Shown here: positions 7,963 to 15,556 of the stretch, piece by piece
Position numbering within the stretch: the first letter of the stretch is position 1
Layout of the letters: every line of letters starts with the position of its first letter
Origin: Caldifarciminota bacterium
GTDB taxonomy: Bacteria; Hydrothermota; Tepidihabitantia; B3-TA06
Reading direction: 5' to 3'
Length of the DNA: 41,983 bases
Assembly: GCA_023128825.1 (NCBI GenBank)
Contig: JAGMDF010000001.1
Location: forward strand, 1 to 41,983
The notes under the pieces: model-generated
The model's input: only the letters and a program-made list of their open reading frames with translations
Told to the model about the DNA's origin: nothing
Database searches by the model: none
Made by a program: the position numbers and the translations under genes

Positions 7963-8622
7963 TTACTTGGCGAAGAGGCGTTTGATTCTTCTGCATGTCC
8001 CCTTTGCGATGTAACTCAAGGTGATGTCTCCCCGCTTTTTGAAGATGCGGTTCATCAGTTTCGGTTCAAGGCCCCCAACCACGCCGAAACACGCGAACCA
8101 TTGTCCGATGCGAACGATTTCCCTTATATCAACCAGCTTGTAGTAGCGCCTGATTATCCGGCGTCGAGTTGTGAACCACCGGATATGGGCGGGATCGTCG
8201 AATGTGGGCAGGCTGAATACGATTGAAGTTCCTTCCCTGATGTTCCTTATGACCGCGAGATCGTCAGCCACGTGTTCCATTACTTCAAGCGCCACAACTG
8301 CATTGTAATCGCAATCGTAGCAATTCGGATTCGTCGCGTCCCCAACCTTGAAGGGAAAATTTAGCGCGTCCTTTGCCATTCGCACGGCTCGCGGGCTGAA
8401 GTCGAAGCCATGATAGTCCCTATAACCCTCGTCGTATAAGTAGTTGGCAAACTGACCAGCACCGCACCCGATCTCCAGTATCTTGGGATTCTCGATTCGC
8501 TTTATGAACTGCAGGATCTGAGTCCAGAGGACGTAGTAACAAGAATCCCTGTAGTGGAGACGATATTCTCCGGAGGTTGAATAGATATTATCATAATAAT
8601 CTGAGGTTCTTAACTCTCCCAT
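7963..8622 (-). CDS. Class I SAM-dependent methyltransferase
   Basis: The 219-residue protein shows the Rossmann methyltransferase motifs in order: motif I 'ILEIGCGAGQFANYL' near residue 45, an acidic strand end 'YHGFDFSPRAV', then 'VALEVMEHVADD' as post-motif II. It belongs to the small Methyltransf_11/23-type group acting on small molecules, lipids or sugars. The acceptor is unknown, and no cluster partner suggests it. The ATG lies 6 nt from the -10 box with no ribosome site, so translation is probably leaderless. The C-terminus is basic ('RIKRLFAK'). Confidence 0.85.
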   Translation of the reverse strand: MGELRTSDYYDNIYSTSGEYRLHYRDSCYYVLWTQILQFIKRIENPKILEIGCGAGQFANYLYDEGYRDYHGFDFSPRAVRMAKDALNFPFKVGDATNPNCYDCDYNAVVALEVMEHVADDLAVIRNIREGTSIVFSLPTFDDPAHIRWFTTRRRIIRRYYKLVDIREIVRIGQWFACFGVVGGLEPKLMNRIFKKRGDITLSYIAKGTCRRIKRLFAK

Positions 8623-8628
8623 ATTTTA

Positions 8629-8656
8629 AAGATAGGCCGTTTATCTAAGATGTCAA
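8629..8656 (-). promoter_or_regulatory. Promoter giving a leaderless methyltransferase mRNA
   Basis: Minus-strand TTGACA (8656-8651), 16-nt spacer, TATCTT (8634-8629), then 6 nt to the ATG at 8622. Confidence 0.65.
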
Positions 8657-8757
8657 TAGGGCCTCATGTCGTAGTTCTGTCAAGCAGGCGGGCCGGCCAT
8701 ACGGCTGACCCTTCAGGTTTTTAAATACCGCAACCCCGGGCGGTTTGATTTTTATCC

Positions 8758-9927
8758 TTACTGGATTTGTCTTTTACCTCCAAAGCCGAGAGCAAGATTA
8801 ACAGAGCCAATAGGTTTATTTGAATTGGGGCCGAGTTCTCGACCGAAGGTGAAGGAAATCAGTGCGTTGCTCTCTAACTTATAATTGATTGTAGCCGAGA
8901 GTCTTAAGAGGTAAGAGTTCGCATCTGTAAGCCAGCGATATACCCCTTCGGTTGACCAGGAAAGTCGTTGCTCGGGTTTGTCAGAGATTCCCTTAATTCC
9001 AATGTCAACGCCTGTTTGATCTGGATCGATGCTGTCCATCATGTAACGAAGGACACCTAAAGCACTCCACTCCCGATCTTCGTAGCCAAAATTGATCCAT
9101 CCCCCTGCTTTGTGAAAAGCGATGTCTTCTAATCCGCCTCCTCGTTGGGCGTTTAATGCTACAGCTCCGGAGAGACCTAGTTTCCAGCCAATACGTCGCA
9201 ATTGTAGCCCGGAAGATACATGATCTATGGTTTTTATGAGATCAGGTTTTCCCTTCTCAACGTTTTTTTCAGCTTCTTGAGCGAGTTCTCTTCCTCTTTG
9301 CTTTCTCAAGGCTATCAGTCGTCTCTCTTCCTTATCAGTGGTAGCTTGTAGGATTAGCGAATCAAGTGCCCTGATTGTGCTGTCGGTTTTGTTCAAACTG
9401 ACTATTCTTGAGTTAATCAAGGTGCCGAGCTTGCCCAACAGTATTCCTAGAGAATCCATATCGTTTTCGAACGCAGGGTCCATTTTACCCCGCATTAGGG
9501 AAAACCGAACTCCCAAGGCTGCCGAGGTAGTTAAGGAGTCGAGTGTGTCAGATTCGGAAGAAGTAGCCGCCGAGATAGAAAAGGTCTGGAAGAGCGTAGG
9601 GCCTATCCTGGGACTTCTGAAGTCTTCATAGGAGATATTCCTTCCACAGAACACCCAAGACGGGGCGAATTCGAGAGCATAGCCTCTGGGAAGTACTCTA
9701 AGAGTGTCTGTTGCATTGACGATTGAGATAGCAAGTTCCATCGGTTCTTGAGGCCTTTCCACTGATTCCGGATCCAATCCCAGAAGAAAAACGGCGGGAT
9801 AGTTAGGGGGTTTTAAGAGATTCAGGGTTGTGGCAGCGGTGTCGGTTAGGGAAGAATACGCAGAGGAGACGGTTAGCAGAACCGCAAGCATGAAAAGGCT
9901 TACCGATCGGGTGACTTTTGGCAACAT
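8758..9927 (-). CDS. Exported protein of unknown family, probable outer-membrane beta-strand C-terminus
   Basis: A signal peptide (residues 1-24, ending 'TVSSAYSS') leads into a 389-residue protein that I do not recognise. Residues ~25-120 look beta-rich. Residues ~165-235 are charged and helical ('EERRLIALRKQRGRELAQEAEKNVEKG'), perhaps a coiled coil. From ~240 to the end come alternating amphipathic strands with many Gly and aromatic residues ('GWINFGYEDREWSALGVLRYMM', 'LLRLSATINYKLESNALISFTFGREL'), as in small beta-barrel or autotransporter-like outer-membrane proteins. It is the last gene of a three-gene operon with 9940-10314 and 10390-11283, 12 nt after the preceding stop. A nucleotide- or membrane-linked envelope role is only inference. 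Confidence 0.6.
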   Translation of the reverse strand: MLPKVTRSVSLFMLAVLLTVSSAYSSLTDTAATTLNLLKPPNYPAVFLLGLDPESVERPQEPMELAISIVNATDTLRVLPRGYALEFAPSWVFCGRNISYEDFRSPRIGPTLFQTFSISAATSSESDTLDSLTTSAALGVRFSLMRGKMDPAFENDMDSLGILLGKLGTLINSRIVSLNKTDSTIRALDSLILQATTDKEERRLIALRKQRGRELAQEAEKNVEKGKPDLIKTIDHVSSGLQLRRIGWKLGLSGAVALNAQRGGGLEDIAFHKAGGWINFGYEDREWSALGVLRYMMDSIDPDQTGVDIGIKGISDKPEQRLSWSTEGVYRWLTDANSYLLRLSATINYKLESNALISFTFGRELGPNSNKPIGSVNLALGFGGKRQIQ

Positions 9928-9939
9928 GATGCCTCCTGG

Positions 9940-10314
9940 TTATCCGTCGACTTGCTTGAAAAGCACGTCAAAGTTAAAGGTCATGCGGATTGCTTTTTTC
10001 CTGTGCTTTTTCTCAAGGATTATTTCCCAATCCTCAAGACCGCCTTTGAGTTCGTAAGTCACACTAAACATCTCTGTCCCGGGTGTTTTGCCGAAAAGGA
10101 TGGAGGTGCAATGGAGGGTCTTTCCATGTAGATTCACCCCTGAGCCAAGCTTTACCTCCAGCTTCCCGGTGTGATCGTGTTGGGATGGTTGGGGTAAGTT
10201 TAGACTCGTTCCACATCGTTTGCCATGCCCCGGGATTACGCTCAAAGTAATCTGATCACCTTTACGTACCTTGTAAAGATCAAAGAAGTAGTTGTCTTTG
10301 AACTTCTTCTTCAT
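9940..10314 (-). CDS. Small cytoplasmic protein of unknown family
   Basis: The 124-residue product has no signal peptide or membrane segment. It is basic and looks beta-rich ('GDQITLSVIPGHGKRCG', 'LHCTSILFGKTPGTEMFSVTYELKGG', 'IRMTFNFDVLF'), compatible with a small beta-sandwich or beta-barrel. I recognise no family. It sits between the membrane protein gene (75 nt upstream) and the exported protein gene (12 nt downstream), so the three are probably co-transcribed from the promoter at 11311-11338. A GGAGG site precedes the ATG. The name stays 'hypothetical'. Confidence 0.6.
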   Translation of the reverse strand: MKKKFKDNYFFDLYKVRKGDQITLSVIPGHGKRCGTSLNLPQPSQHDHTGKLEVKLGSGVNLHGKTLHCTSILFGKTPGTEMFSVTYELKGGLEDWEIILEKKHRKKAIRMTFNFDVLFKQVDG

Positions 10315-10357
10315 AGCGCTCCTCCTTTGCCCGTTGCGGGCGGTTTGGTTTTAGCTT

Positions 10358-10374
10358 GCGAAGCCCGGCTTCGC
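10358..10374. repeat. Short perfect palindrome inside the envelope operon
   Basis: GCGAAGCC (10358-10365) and GGCTTCGC (10367-10374) flank one base. It lies in the 75-nt gap between the first two genes of the operon. Confidence 0.45.
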
Positions 10375-10389
10375 CTTGGTTCATCCGTT

Positions 10390-11283
10390 CTAAGGCCTCT
10401 TTCCTTCCCAAAACGGGCACTGCTTTTTAGCCTCTTCGTTTCCGGTCTCACACATGGACCACAACCCCGGCGTTATCTTCTTTTCCCAGTGATGCTTTTG
10501 TATGTAAGGACAGAAAGTAGGCCCCACTCCAGCAATTACACCCTCGATGAGAAAAGTAACGTCCGCATCCGGGAGGTATTCTTGCCCAAAAACCTGCTTA
10601 TGAACGATCTCAAGTCTCCGGTACAAAGAGTGCAGTGCGACTACACTTCTTCTTAAGTACTGCTCGTAATAACGATTCCTCTCGTAGTCCTGCGTGATGT
10701 AAAACCCTTCCTTCATTCTTCGGGCTACTCGTCGAGCCCCGAGATAGATCAGATAACCAACACCGGCGGCGAATAGAGAAAAAAGCACTATGATTAAAGT
10801 TCTGTATTGTGGGCATCGGTGGGATAAAAGATTGTCAAGGACTCCAATCAAAGCGAAGTCCCCAACAGCTGTGGTTATAGCCATTGTGGGTAGGGATTTG
10901 AGAAAGTCCCTTGCTTTGGTGCCGAAGCTTAGGGTCTCCTTTATAGCATTCAGTGTCTCCTCTCGCAGTTTCGCGTTCTCCTCAAAGTTAAGTTCTCGTC
11001 CTTTATAGATGATGTCCAGACTGCGGCGGGTAGATTCGATAGCTGCTTTTGCCCCTGCCAGATATCTCTTCTCCGGGTGGTCGTCTGGGGCATCGTCGTA
11101 GCTTTTCAATTTGTAGTTCAGGCGAGTTTCCACCTCAATTGCGGTGGTCTGTGTTGATTCTTCAGATGAGGATTTGCCGGTAAGCGCCCACACCATCTCG
11201 ACTGCATCAAGAGGCGACAGGACAGATGTTTTGTCCTTTCCCTTGCCGGTCTTTTTGTTCTGGGGTGTTGCTTTTTGCGGCAT
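10390..11283 (-). CDS. Two-helix membrane protein with C-terminal Cys motif, unknown family
   Basis: The 297-residue product has no cleavable signal. It opens with a basic, Lys/Gln-rich 18 residues, then helical cytoplasmic sequence with a charged helix around 75-115. Two membrane segments follow ('AITTAVGDFALIGVLDNLL' and 'TLIIVLFSLFAAGVGYLIYLGA', around residues 135-180). A helical region comes next, and the tail has three Cys with His ('FCPYIQKHHWEKK', 'MCETGNEEAKKQCPF'), a possible metal site. The domain order suggests a membrane anchor with cytoplasmic partners. It is first in the operon with 9940-10314 and 8758-9927. A GAGGAGG site fixes the start. Confidence 0.6.
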   Translation of the reverse strand: MPQKATPQNKKTGKGKDKTSVLSPLDAVEMVWALTGKSSSEESTQTTAIEVETRLNYKLKSYDDAPDDHPEKRYLAGAKAAIESTRRSLDIIYKGRELNFEENAKLREETLNAIKETLSFGTKARDFLKSLPTMAITTAVGDFALIGVLDNLLSHRCPQYRTLIIVLFSLFAAGVGYLIYLGARRVARRMKEGFYITQDYERNRYYEQYLRRSVVALHSLYRRLEIVHKQVFGQEYLPDADVTFLIEGVIAGVGPTFCPYIQKHHWEKKITPGLWSMCETGNEEAKKQCPFWEGKRP

Positions 11284-11310
11284 AAGGCCTCCTCTTATAT
11301 TTATATGTCG

Positions 11311-11338
11311 ATTATAGGCAAATTCGAATTTTTGTCAA
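11311..11338 (-). promoter_or_regulatory. Promoter for the three-gene envelope operon
   Basis: Minus-strand TTGACA (11338-11333), 16-nt spacer, TATAAT (11316-11311). Both boxes are consensus. Confidence 0.8.
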
Positions 11339-11375
11339 GTCTTTACCGAGCAAACTGTATGGGGTGTCAAAGAGC

Positions 11376-11403
11376 TTGACATGACGCCTAACTCCTTTAG
11401 TAT
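11376..11403 (+). promoter_or_regulatory. Promoter for the MscS-family gene
   Basis: TTGACA (11376-11381), 16-nt spacer, TAGTAT (11398-11403). A leader of about 70 nt follows. Confidence 0.7.
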
Positions 11404-11480
11404 ACTACGAAGATTAAACTCAAGAAGAAGGGTTTTAAGTGGCAGAGTCCATCCGCAGTTAATCCTTTATGGAGGTGGAT

Positions 11481-12389
11481 TTGAAGGACTTTTTTGCATC
11501 TATTGCATCGGCCTGGCCTGCGATCCGCGGCTGGCTGCTTTCCACGGGCATCCAGATTGCCATAACCCTGGTAATCGCCGTAGTGGTTACCTGGCTGGTA
11601 GGGTTCCTTATCAAACGTGCTCTGGGCAGGACGGAGGCCGCCGAGACGCCGGAGGCCATCGACCGGGCCAAGCGCCTGAAGACCGTCCTCGGCGCCCTGA
11701 GATTACTGGCCGGGGTGGTAATCTGGGTCATTGCGGGTATCACGATCCTGGGCCAGCTTGAGATAGCCATCGGCCCCATCCTTGCCGGTCTTGGCGTGGT
11801 AGGCGTGGCCGTCGGCTTCGGCGCACAGAACCTGGTGCGCGATCTCCTCGGCGGCATCTTCCTGATAGTCGAGAACCAGCTCAGGGTTGGAGATGTGGTT
11901 CGAATCGGCGATGCGGTTGGAACGGTCGAGGTGCTGAATCTCAGGATAACCCAGATACGCGGCCTCGACGGCCACCTCTGCACCGTACCAAACGGCGAGA
12001 TCAAGATGGTTGAGAACATGACCATGAAGTGGTCGCGGGCCATAGTCAAGATCGGGGTTGCCTACCGCTCAAATATCGAGCGGGTTATCGAGGCGCTGCA
12101 CAAAGCGATCGAAGACCTGAAATCAGACGAGACTGTCGGCCCTTATCTGATAGATACTCCACAGATCAAGGCGATAGACGACTTTGCCGCCTCCTCCCTT
12201 GACGTCGCACTGTGGATCAAGACCATGCCTGCCAAGCAGTGGGATACAGGACGCATGGCACGCCGCTACATCAAGAAACGCTTTGACGAGGCCGGGATCG
12301 AGATACCCTTTCCGCAGGTCACGCTCTCCCTTGGCCCCCAGGAGGCCGAACTCCTGGCATCCTCCAAGAAAGGCAATAAACTCGTTTAG
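11481..12389 (+). CDS. MscS-family mechanosensitive channel
   Basis: This small-type MscS channel (about 300 residues) has two or three N-terminal membrane helices, then the pore helix and beta-domain signature 'ILAGLGVVGVAVGFGAQNLVRDLLGGIFLIVENQLRVGDVVRI', and a C-terminal alpha/beta vestibule ending in the usual 'GIEIPFPQ' motif. It should release solutes on hypo-osmotic shock from the inner membrane. Two starts are possible: ATG 11469 lacks a ribosome site, while TTG 11481 follows GGAGGTGG at ideal spacing, so TTG is preferred. The gene stands alone under its own promoter. Confidence 0.9.
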   Translation: MKDFFASIASAWPAIRGWLLSTGIQIAITLVIAVVVTWLVGFLIKRALGRTEAAETPEAIDRAKRLKTVLGALRLLAGVVIWVIAGITILGQLEIAIGPILAGLGVVGVAVGFGAQNLVRDLLGGIFLIVENQLRVGDVVRIGDAVGTVEVLNLRITQIRGLDGHLCTVPNGEIKMVENMTMKWSRAIVKIGVAYRSNIERVIEALHKAIEDLKSDETVGPYLIDTPQIKAIDDFAASSLDVALWIKTMPAKQWDTGRMARRYIKKRFDEAGIEIPFPQVTLSLGPQEAELLASSKKGNKLV

Positions 12390-12510
12390 GGAATAGATTT
12401 TGAGACGTTAACGGTTACAGACGATCCAGCGTCTCGTATAGATGGATCGGTTCAACCCTTCGAGGAGGTTGGATTGTCTGAATCCTTGGGTCATAACCTT
12501 GAGAGGAGTG

Positions 12511-13160
12511 ATGATGCGTAGATCATTGATTTTATTGGCACTTATGGTCGGTGCTGCCTGGGCGTAGATGATTTACGGGAATTGGTACTGCCGGAGTTAC
12601 GACTGGTCACTTGAGCTTGCAGGGGACGGCGAGCGCGTCTCCGAAGAGGAAGGAGGCGAGCTGCTTGACGCCTGGATAACAGGGTTTCGAGAGGATCAGG
12701 CAGGATTTAAGGAAAAACTTGGCGAGTGGACAGCGGCGCGGTTTATCGTCACCTTAAAGTTCTGACCTTCGAGGAAACAAACAAACTGGCCCTTACCGAC
12801 AAAGATGTAGAGAGCTATCTGGATTACGCCGCCTTCCTGATTGCTCTTTCTACCGGCAAAAAGACGCAGCCTTCAGTGACCCAGCGCAACTCCCAGGCCG
12901 AACGAATCGTTAAAGGGTTCACCAACTACCCGCTTGAGGCAAAACAGTTTCTCTGTAGAAGCCAGGTCGTCTTCAGTTATCTCAAATACGTTTGGGATAA
13001 CGCCGATGCCGCTGAGCGCAACCTTGCAACTCAAGGTATATTAGAGAAAGGCAAAGTAAGCGTATTCGAGGCAGCGTCAGTTCTGGCTTTCGATCACATC
13101 GGAGCCATGAACGCCTGGAAGAATGTGATTGAGCTGCCCTACTGCTATGAACTAGATTAA
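12511..13160 (+). pseudogene. Broken gene for an exported protein
   Basis: A GAGAGGAG site and ATG 12511 start a clear signal peptide (MMRRSLILLALMVGAAWA). It is followed directly by TAG (12565-12567), and the same frame then continues to 12765 as a plausible mature protein (YGNWYCRSYDW...). The product continues in another frame from about 12726 to 13160 ('EETNKLALTDKDVESYLDYAAFLIALSTG'). One stop, probably from CAG, and one frameshift near 12730-12770 thus separate three pieces of one ~215-residue secreted protein. I do not recognise the family. Its decay fits the surrounding debris. Confidence 0.65.
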
Positions 13161-13173
13161 TAACCCTAACAGG

Positions 13174-13413
13174 GTGTCATATATGTCTCACGTCTTCTGT
13201 GAGGGTCAAGAGGTCTATCTCATCATCGTCTTGAAGGAGTCGGACCAACCCGTGGGCTGCGTGCGAATCAACTGGATGGATACCTCCCACCGCTTCGCCT
13301 GGCTGAGGTTCACGATGGGTACCGAACGCGGCAAAGGTTTTTGCAAGGATGCGCTGCGATCTTTTGTCCCCTCTGGGACAAAAGGAGCATTGATTATACG
13401 TACTCTCTTATGA
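13174..13413 (+). pseudogene. GNAT acetyltransferase fragment
   Basis: The frame carries the middle of a GNAT N-acetyltransferase of the RimJ-like kind: 'VLKESDQPVGCVRINWMDTSHRFAWLRFTMG' followed by an acetyl-CoA loop-like 'ERGKGFCKDALRSF'. The N-terminal strand and the C-terminal half are missing. Its last codons run into a family A repeat and then antisense to lexA. It looks like a truncated remnant rather than a working enzyme. Confidence 0.6.
13354..13391 (-). repeat. Family A hairpin repeat, copy 3, after lexA
   Basis: Read on the minus strand it begins AATGCTCC, forms CTTTTGTCCC / GGGACAAAAG, and ends GATCGCAG. It lies immediately after the lexA stop and also covers the end of the GNAT fragment. 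Confidence 0.75.
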
Positions 13414-13957
13414 TCCCCAGGACCTTGCCCACGATCTTGAAGGGTCCGGATATCAGTTCGTAGGCTGGGTTTTCGGGTTTTAAGGCGTAGGCGTCGCCGT
13501 GCATCACCAGTCGTTTGACAGTGGCCTCGTCTGCAAGCCTTGCTACCACTATGTCCCCGGGTCTTGGCACCTGGTTTGGATCGACCACCGCCAGATCGCC
13601 CTCCGTGATACCGGCGTCGATCATCGAGTCGCCCTTAATCCGCAGCATAAACGAGCGGCGCCACCGGGTAGCGGTGAAGATCTCCTCTACGTCCTCCACT
13701 GCAAGATTGGGGATGCCGGCAGGAACACGACCCACTATCGGGATACCCCACGGCTCGATCTGGATCGCGCGAGCGTGGCCCAGTTTGCGCTTAATGAGTC
13801 CCTGTGCCGCTAAGCCGTCCAGGTGAACCTTGATGGCCTTGGTGCTTTTATAACCCAGCCCCTTGCCAATCTCGCGGATCGAAGGCGGATAGCCATACTC
13901 GCTTACAAACCCCCTCACAAACTCGTATATTCTCATCTTTGGGTTCGGCAGTCTCAA
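13394..13957 (-). CDS. lexA: LexA-like SOS repressor (S24 autoprotease)
   Basis: The product (187 residues) has an N-terminal winged helix ('IYEFVRGFVSEYGYPPSIREIGKGLGYKST') and the S24 protease domain. The cleavage site is at Ala-Gly in 'GRVPAGIP', the catalytic Ser lies in 'KGDSMIDAGI' and the Lys in 'ATVKRL'. LexA represses SOS genes and cleaves itself when RecA is activated. The start is TTG, supported by GGAG. The protein is slightly shorter than E. coli LexA. A palindrome over its own -10 box is a candidate autoregulatory operator. Confidence 0.9.
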   Translation of the reverse strand: MRLPNPKMRIYEFVRGFVSEYGYPPSIREIGKGLGYKSTKAIKVHLDGLAAQGLIKRKLGHARAIQIEPWGIPIVGRVPAGIPNLAVEDVEEIFTATRWRRSFMLRIKGDSMIDAGITEGDLAVVDPNQVPRPGDIVVARLADEATVKRLVMHGDAYALKPENPAYELISGPFKIVGKVLGIIREYV

Positions 13958-13972
13958 TCTTCACTCCTCATA

Positions 13973-14005
13973 TTTATATTATAAACGACCAATCTCCTTT
14001 GTCAA
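13973..14005 (-). promoter_or_regulatory. lexA promoter with overlapping palindrome
   Basis: Minus-strand TTGACA (14005-14000), 16-nt spacer, TATAAT (13983-13978). TTTATATTATAAA (13973-13985), a perfect odd palindrome, covers the -10 box. Such overlap is where an autoregulatory LexA operator would be expected, but the site does not match the E. coli or Bacillus SOS boxes, so operator function is a guess. Confidence 0.6.
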
Positions 14006-14105
14006 CCCACCGGGGTCTAATCGTGTGCAACTCAGGCATGCGTTTCTTACAGAGGTGCCATCGTCTGGCGAAGGATTGAGGTAGGGGTGTCACCCTCCCC
14101 TTTAT

Positions 14106-14126
14106 CCCCTCCCGTCGAGGGAGGGG
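14106..14126. repeat. GC-rich hairpin next to the methyltransferase tail
   Basis: CCCCTCCC (14106-14113) pairs with GGGAGGGG (14119-14126), loop GTCGA. The rest of 14000-14700 holds the two methyltransferase tails and no intact gene. Confidence 0.45.
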
Positions 14127-14129
14127 TAT

Positions 14130-14196
14130 TTAAACTTCCAGCTTTCCTTGCTTGTCCTTGTCTTTCTTGATTCGCTCTGCCCGCTTGAAGGTAACC
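14130..14196 (-). pseudogene. 3' tail of a DNA methyltransferase gene, copy 1
   Basis: Read on the minus strand this encodes 'VTFKRAERIKKDKDKQGKLEV' minus its last residue, ending in TAA. It is nearly identical to the end of copy 2 at 14295-14522. Only about 22 codons remain, and the sequence upstream of it is unrelated. Confidence 0.5.
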
Positions 14197-14294
14197 TTAT
14201 TTCTCCTCGACGGGAAAGGAGTATCACCTTCTCCGACACTTCGTGTCGACCTCTTTACTCGACAGGAGTACTTACGCCATCAAGGAAGGGGTAT

Positions 14295-14522
14295 TTAAAC
14301 TTCCAGCTTCTTCTGCTTATCCTTGTCCTTGTTGATTCGCTCCGCTCTTTTGAAAGTGATGTCGTCAGGCGCTATCTGCGGAATCTGCAGACGCTCGGTG
14401 CCCTCCAGAAGTCCTTTGAGGGTAAGCGCCTGCACCCAGGGGTAGTCCTTGCCCATTATCTCTGAGCGGTAAAACCCGGCGGACGCGGCTTCGGATGCGA
14501 TGTCGGAACGGTCGCTGGACGG
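14295..14522 (-). pseudogene. 3' tail of a DNA methyltransferase gene, copy 2
   Basis: On the minus strand an open frame of about 75 codons reads 'EAASAGFYRSEI', 'YPWVQALTLKGLLEGTERLQIPQ' and 'DDITFKRAERINKDKDKQKK'. This resembles the C-terminal tail of site-specific DNA methyltransferases of the large adenine-methylase kind, where 'EAAxAGFY' and 'ILTIEELL' style motifs follow the catalytic domain. A TAG at 14525-14523 closes the frame upstream and no catalytic motif is left, so this is a remnant. The family call is from memory of such tails. Confidence 0.5.
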
Positions 14523-14668
14523 CTAAAGGTACACTAAATCCACCGACTCCGAGGCAGTGTTCTACCTCAAGACCTCCAGATTATCCCCAAAATAAAGCTG
14601 GTTGCGCGGCTCCTGATCCATAAATAATGATATATAAGGTTTGCCTGTTGTCACGGAAGGATGAAGCA

Positions 14669-14697
14669 TTGACAGCAAGGTAAAGATTGCTTAGAAT
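14669..14697 (+). promoter_or_regulatory. Promoter leading into a leaderless micro-ORF
   Basis: TTGACA (14669-14674), 17-nt spacer, TAGAAT (14692-14697), then 6 nt to an ATG at 14704. Confidence 0.55.
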
Positions 14698-14703
14698 GGA
14701 TTT

Positions 14704-14739
14704 ATGTGTCCTACAAAAAAGGTGGTGTCCAGCGCTTGA
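14704..14739 (+). CDS. Leaderless 11-codon micro-ORF
   Basis: The frame MCPTKKVVSSA starts 6 nt after a -10 box and ends in a TGA that overlaps the -35 box of the next promoter. No function is assigned. It is listed because its position repeats the leaderless pattern seen elsewhere in this window. Confidence 0.3.
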   Translation: MCPTKKVVSSA

Positions 14740-14763
14740 CAAGGAATCAAAATTGACTATAAT
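14736..14763 (+). promoter_or_regulatory. Promoter for the NYN gene
   Basis: TTGACA (14736-14741), 16-nt spacer, TATAAT (14758-14763), followed by a leader of about 65 nt. Confidence 0.75.
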
Positions 14764-14772
14764 TACCACAGA

Positions 14773-14859
14773 ATGAATTGCTCCCCGCTCGACACGCTGA
14801 AAGGCCTTGAGCGGGGTTATCTTTTAGGGTGTAATAATGGTGCAAGAACCATCGAATAA
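14773..14859 (+). CDS. Upstream ORF overlapping the NYN start
   Basis: A 28-codon frame starts 9 nt after the -10 box and ends 23 nt inside the NYN gene. It contains a leader hairpin: CCCCGCTC (14783-14790) pairs with GAGCGGGG (14809-14816). Whether it is translated is unknown. Its position suggests a leader ORF controlling the downstream gene. Confidence 0.35.
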   Translation: MNCSPLDTLKGLERGYLLGCNNGARTIE

Positions 14860-15472
14860 ACGGACAGTTGTTTTTGTAGACGGCCAGAATCTTTTCCATG
14901 CCGCCAAGGAAGCATTCGGCTACACTTATCCTAACTATGACGTTCTCGCTTTGGCAAAAGCTATATGTCAATCTCAAGGATGGGATCTGGCCCAGGTGCG
15001 TTTTTATACAGGTGTTCCCGATTATTCAGACGACGCCTTCTGGCATGCGTTTTGGACTAACAAAATAGCTCACATGGGTCGTTTGGGTATATACACTTAC
15101 CACCGCTCCCTACGCTACCGCAATAAGAAAGTTACCCTTCCTGACGGCACTCAATATACCTTCCTCTCCGGCAGCGAAAAAGGAACTGACGTCCGTATTG
15201 CCATAGATGTCATAAGAATGGCCCATCGGAAAGCATACGATGTAGCCTTAATATTCAGTGAGGATGAGGACTTCTCCGAAGTAGCTGAAGAGATTCGGAC
15301 AATTGCTCAAGAGTAAAATCGCTGGATTAAGATGGCATGTGCATATCCTTTCAGCCCCACTCACAAGGTCAGGGGTATCGAAAAAACCGACTGGATCAGA
15401 GTGGATAAAAACACCTACGACGCTTGCATAGACCCCAGGGATTATCGCCCCAAACCCAAGAGTACACACTGA
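14837..15472 (+). pseudogene. NYN-domain (LabA/DUF88-like) nuclease gene with in-frame stop
   Basis: The frame opens with the NYN/PIN-like nuclease signature 'VVFVDGQNLFHAAKEAFGY' and has later acidic residues in 'KGTDVRIAIDVIRMA' and 'ALIFSEDEDFSEVAEEI'. These fit the metal-binding Asp set of the fold. A TAA at 15314-15316 stops it after 159 codons, but the same frame then continues for 51 clean codons ('NRWIKMACAYPF', 'GIEKTDWIRVDKNTYDACIDPRDYRP') with the usual C-terminus of this family. A single CAA-to-TAA change after 'TIAQE' explains this. The truncated form keeps the acidic residues and might still fold. NYN proteins are RNases, often linked to defence or RNA turnover. Confidence 0.8.
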
Positions 15473-15556
15473 GAATTTAATCTTTGAACAGCACATTATA
15501 CCCAACGAGGACACTTTATTATTGAACCCACGTTGCCTGTTGTCAAGGAAAGGAAT

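Noticed and set aside
11413-11484. A further coupled upstream ORF before mscS, with its TGA overlapping TTG 11481
   Set aside because: The frame has no ATG, GTG or TTG near the transcript start, only ATT, so coupling is not supported.
12565-15316. Stop-codon recoding, suggested by in-frame TAG (12565) and TAA (15314) at likely Gln codons
   Set aside because: Intact genes here end in TAA, TAG and TGA (M24 peptidase, accB, accC), so all three are true stops; the two cases are better read as mutations.
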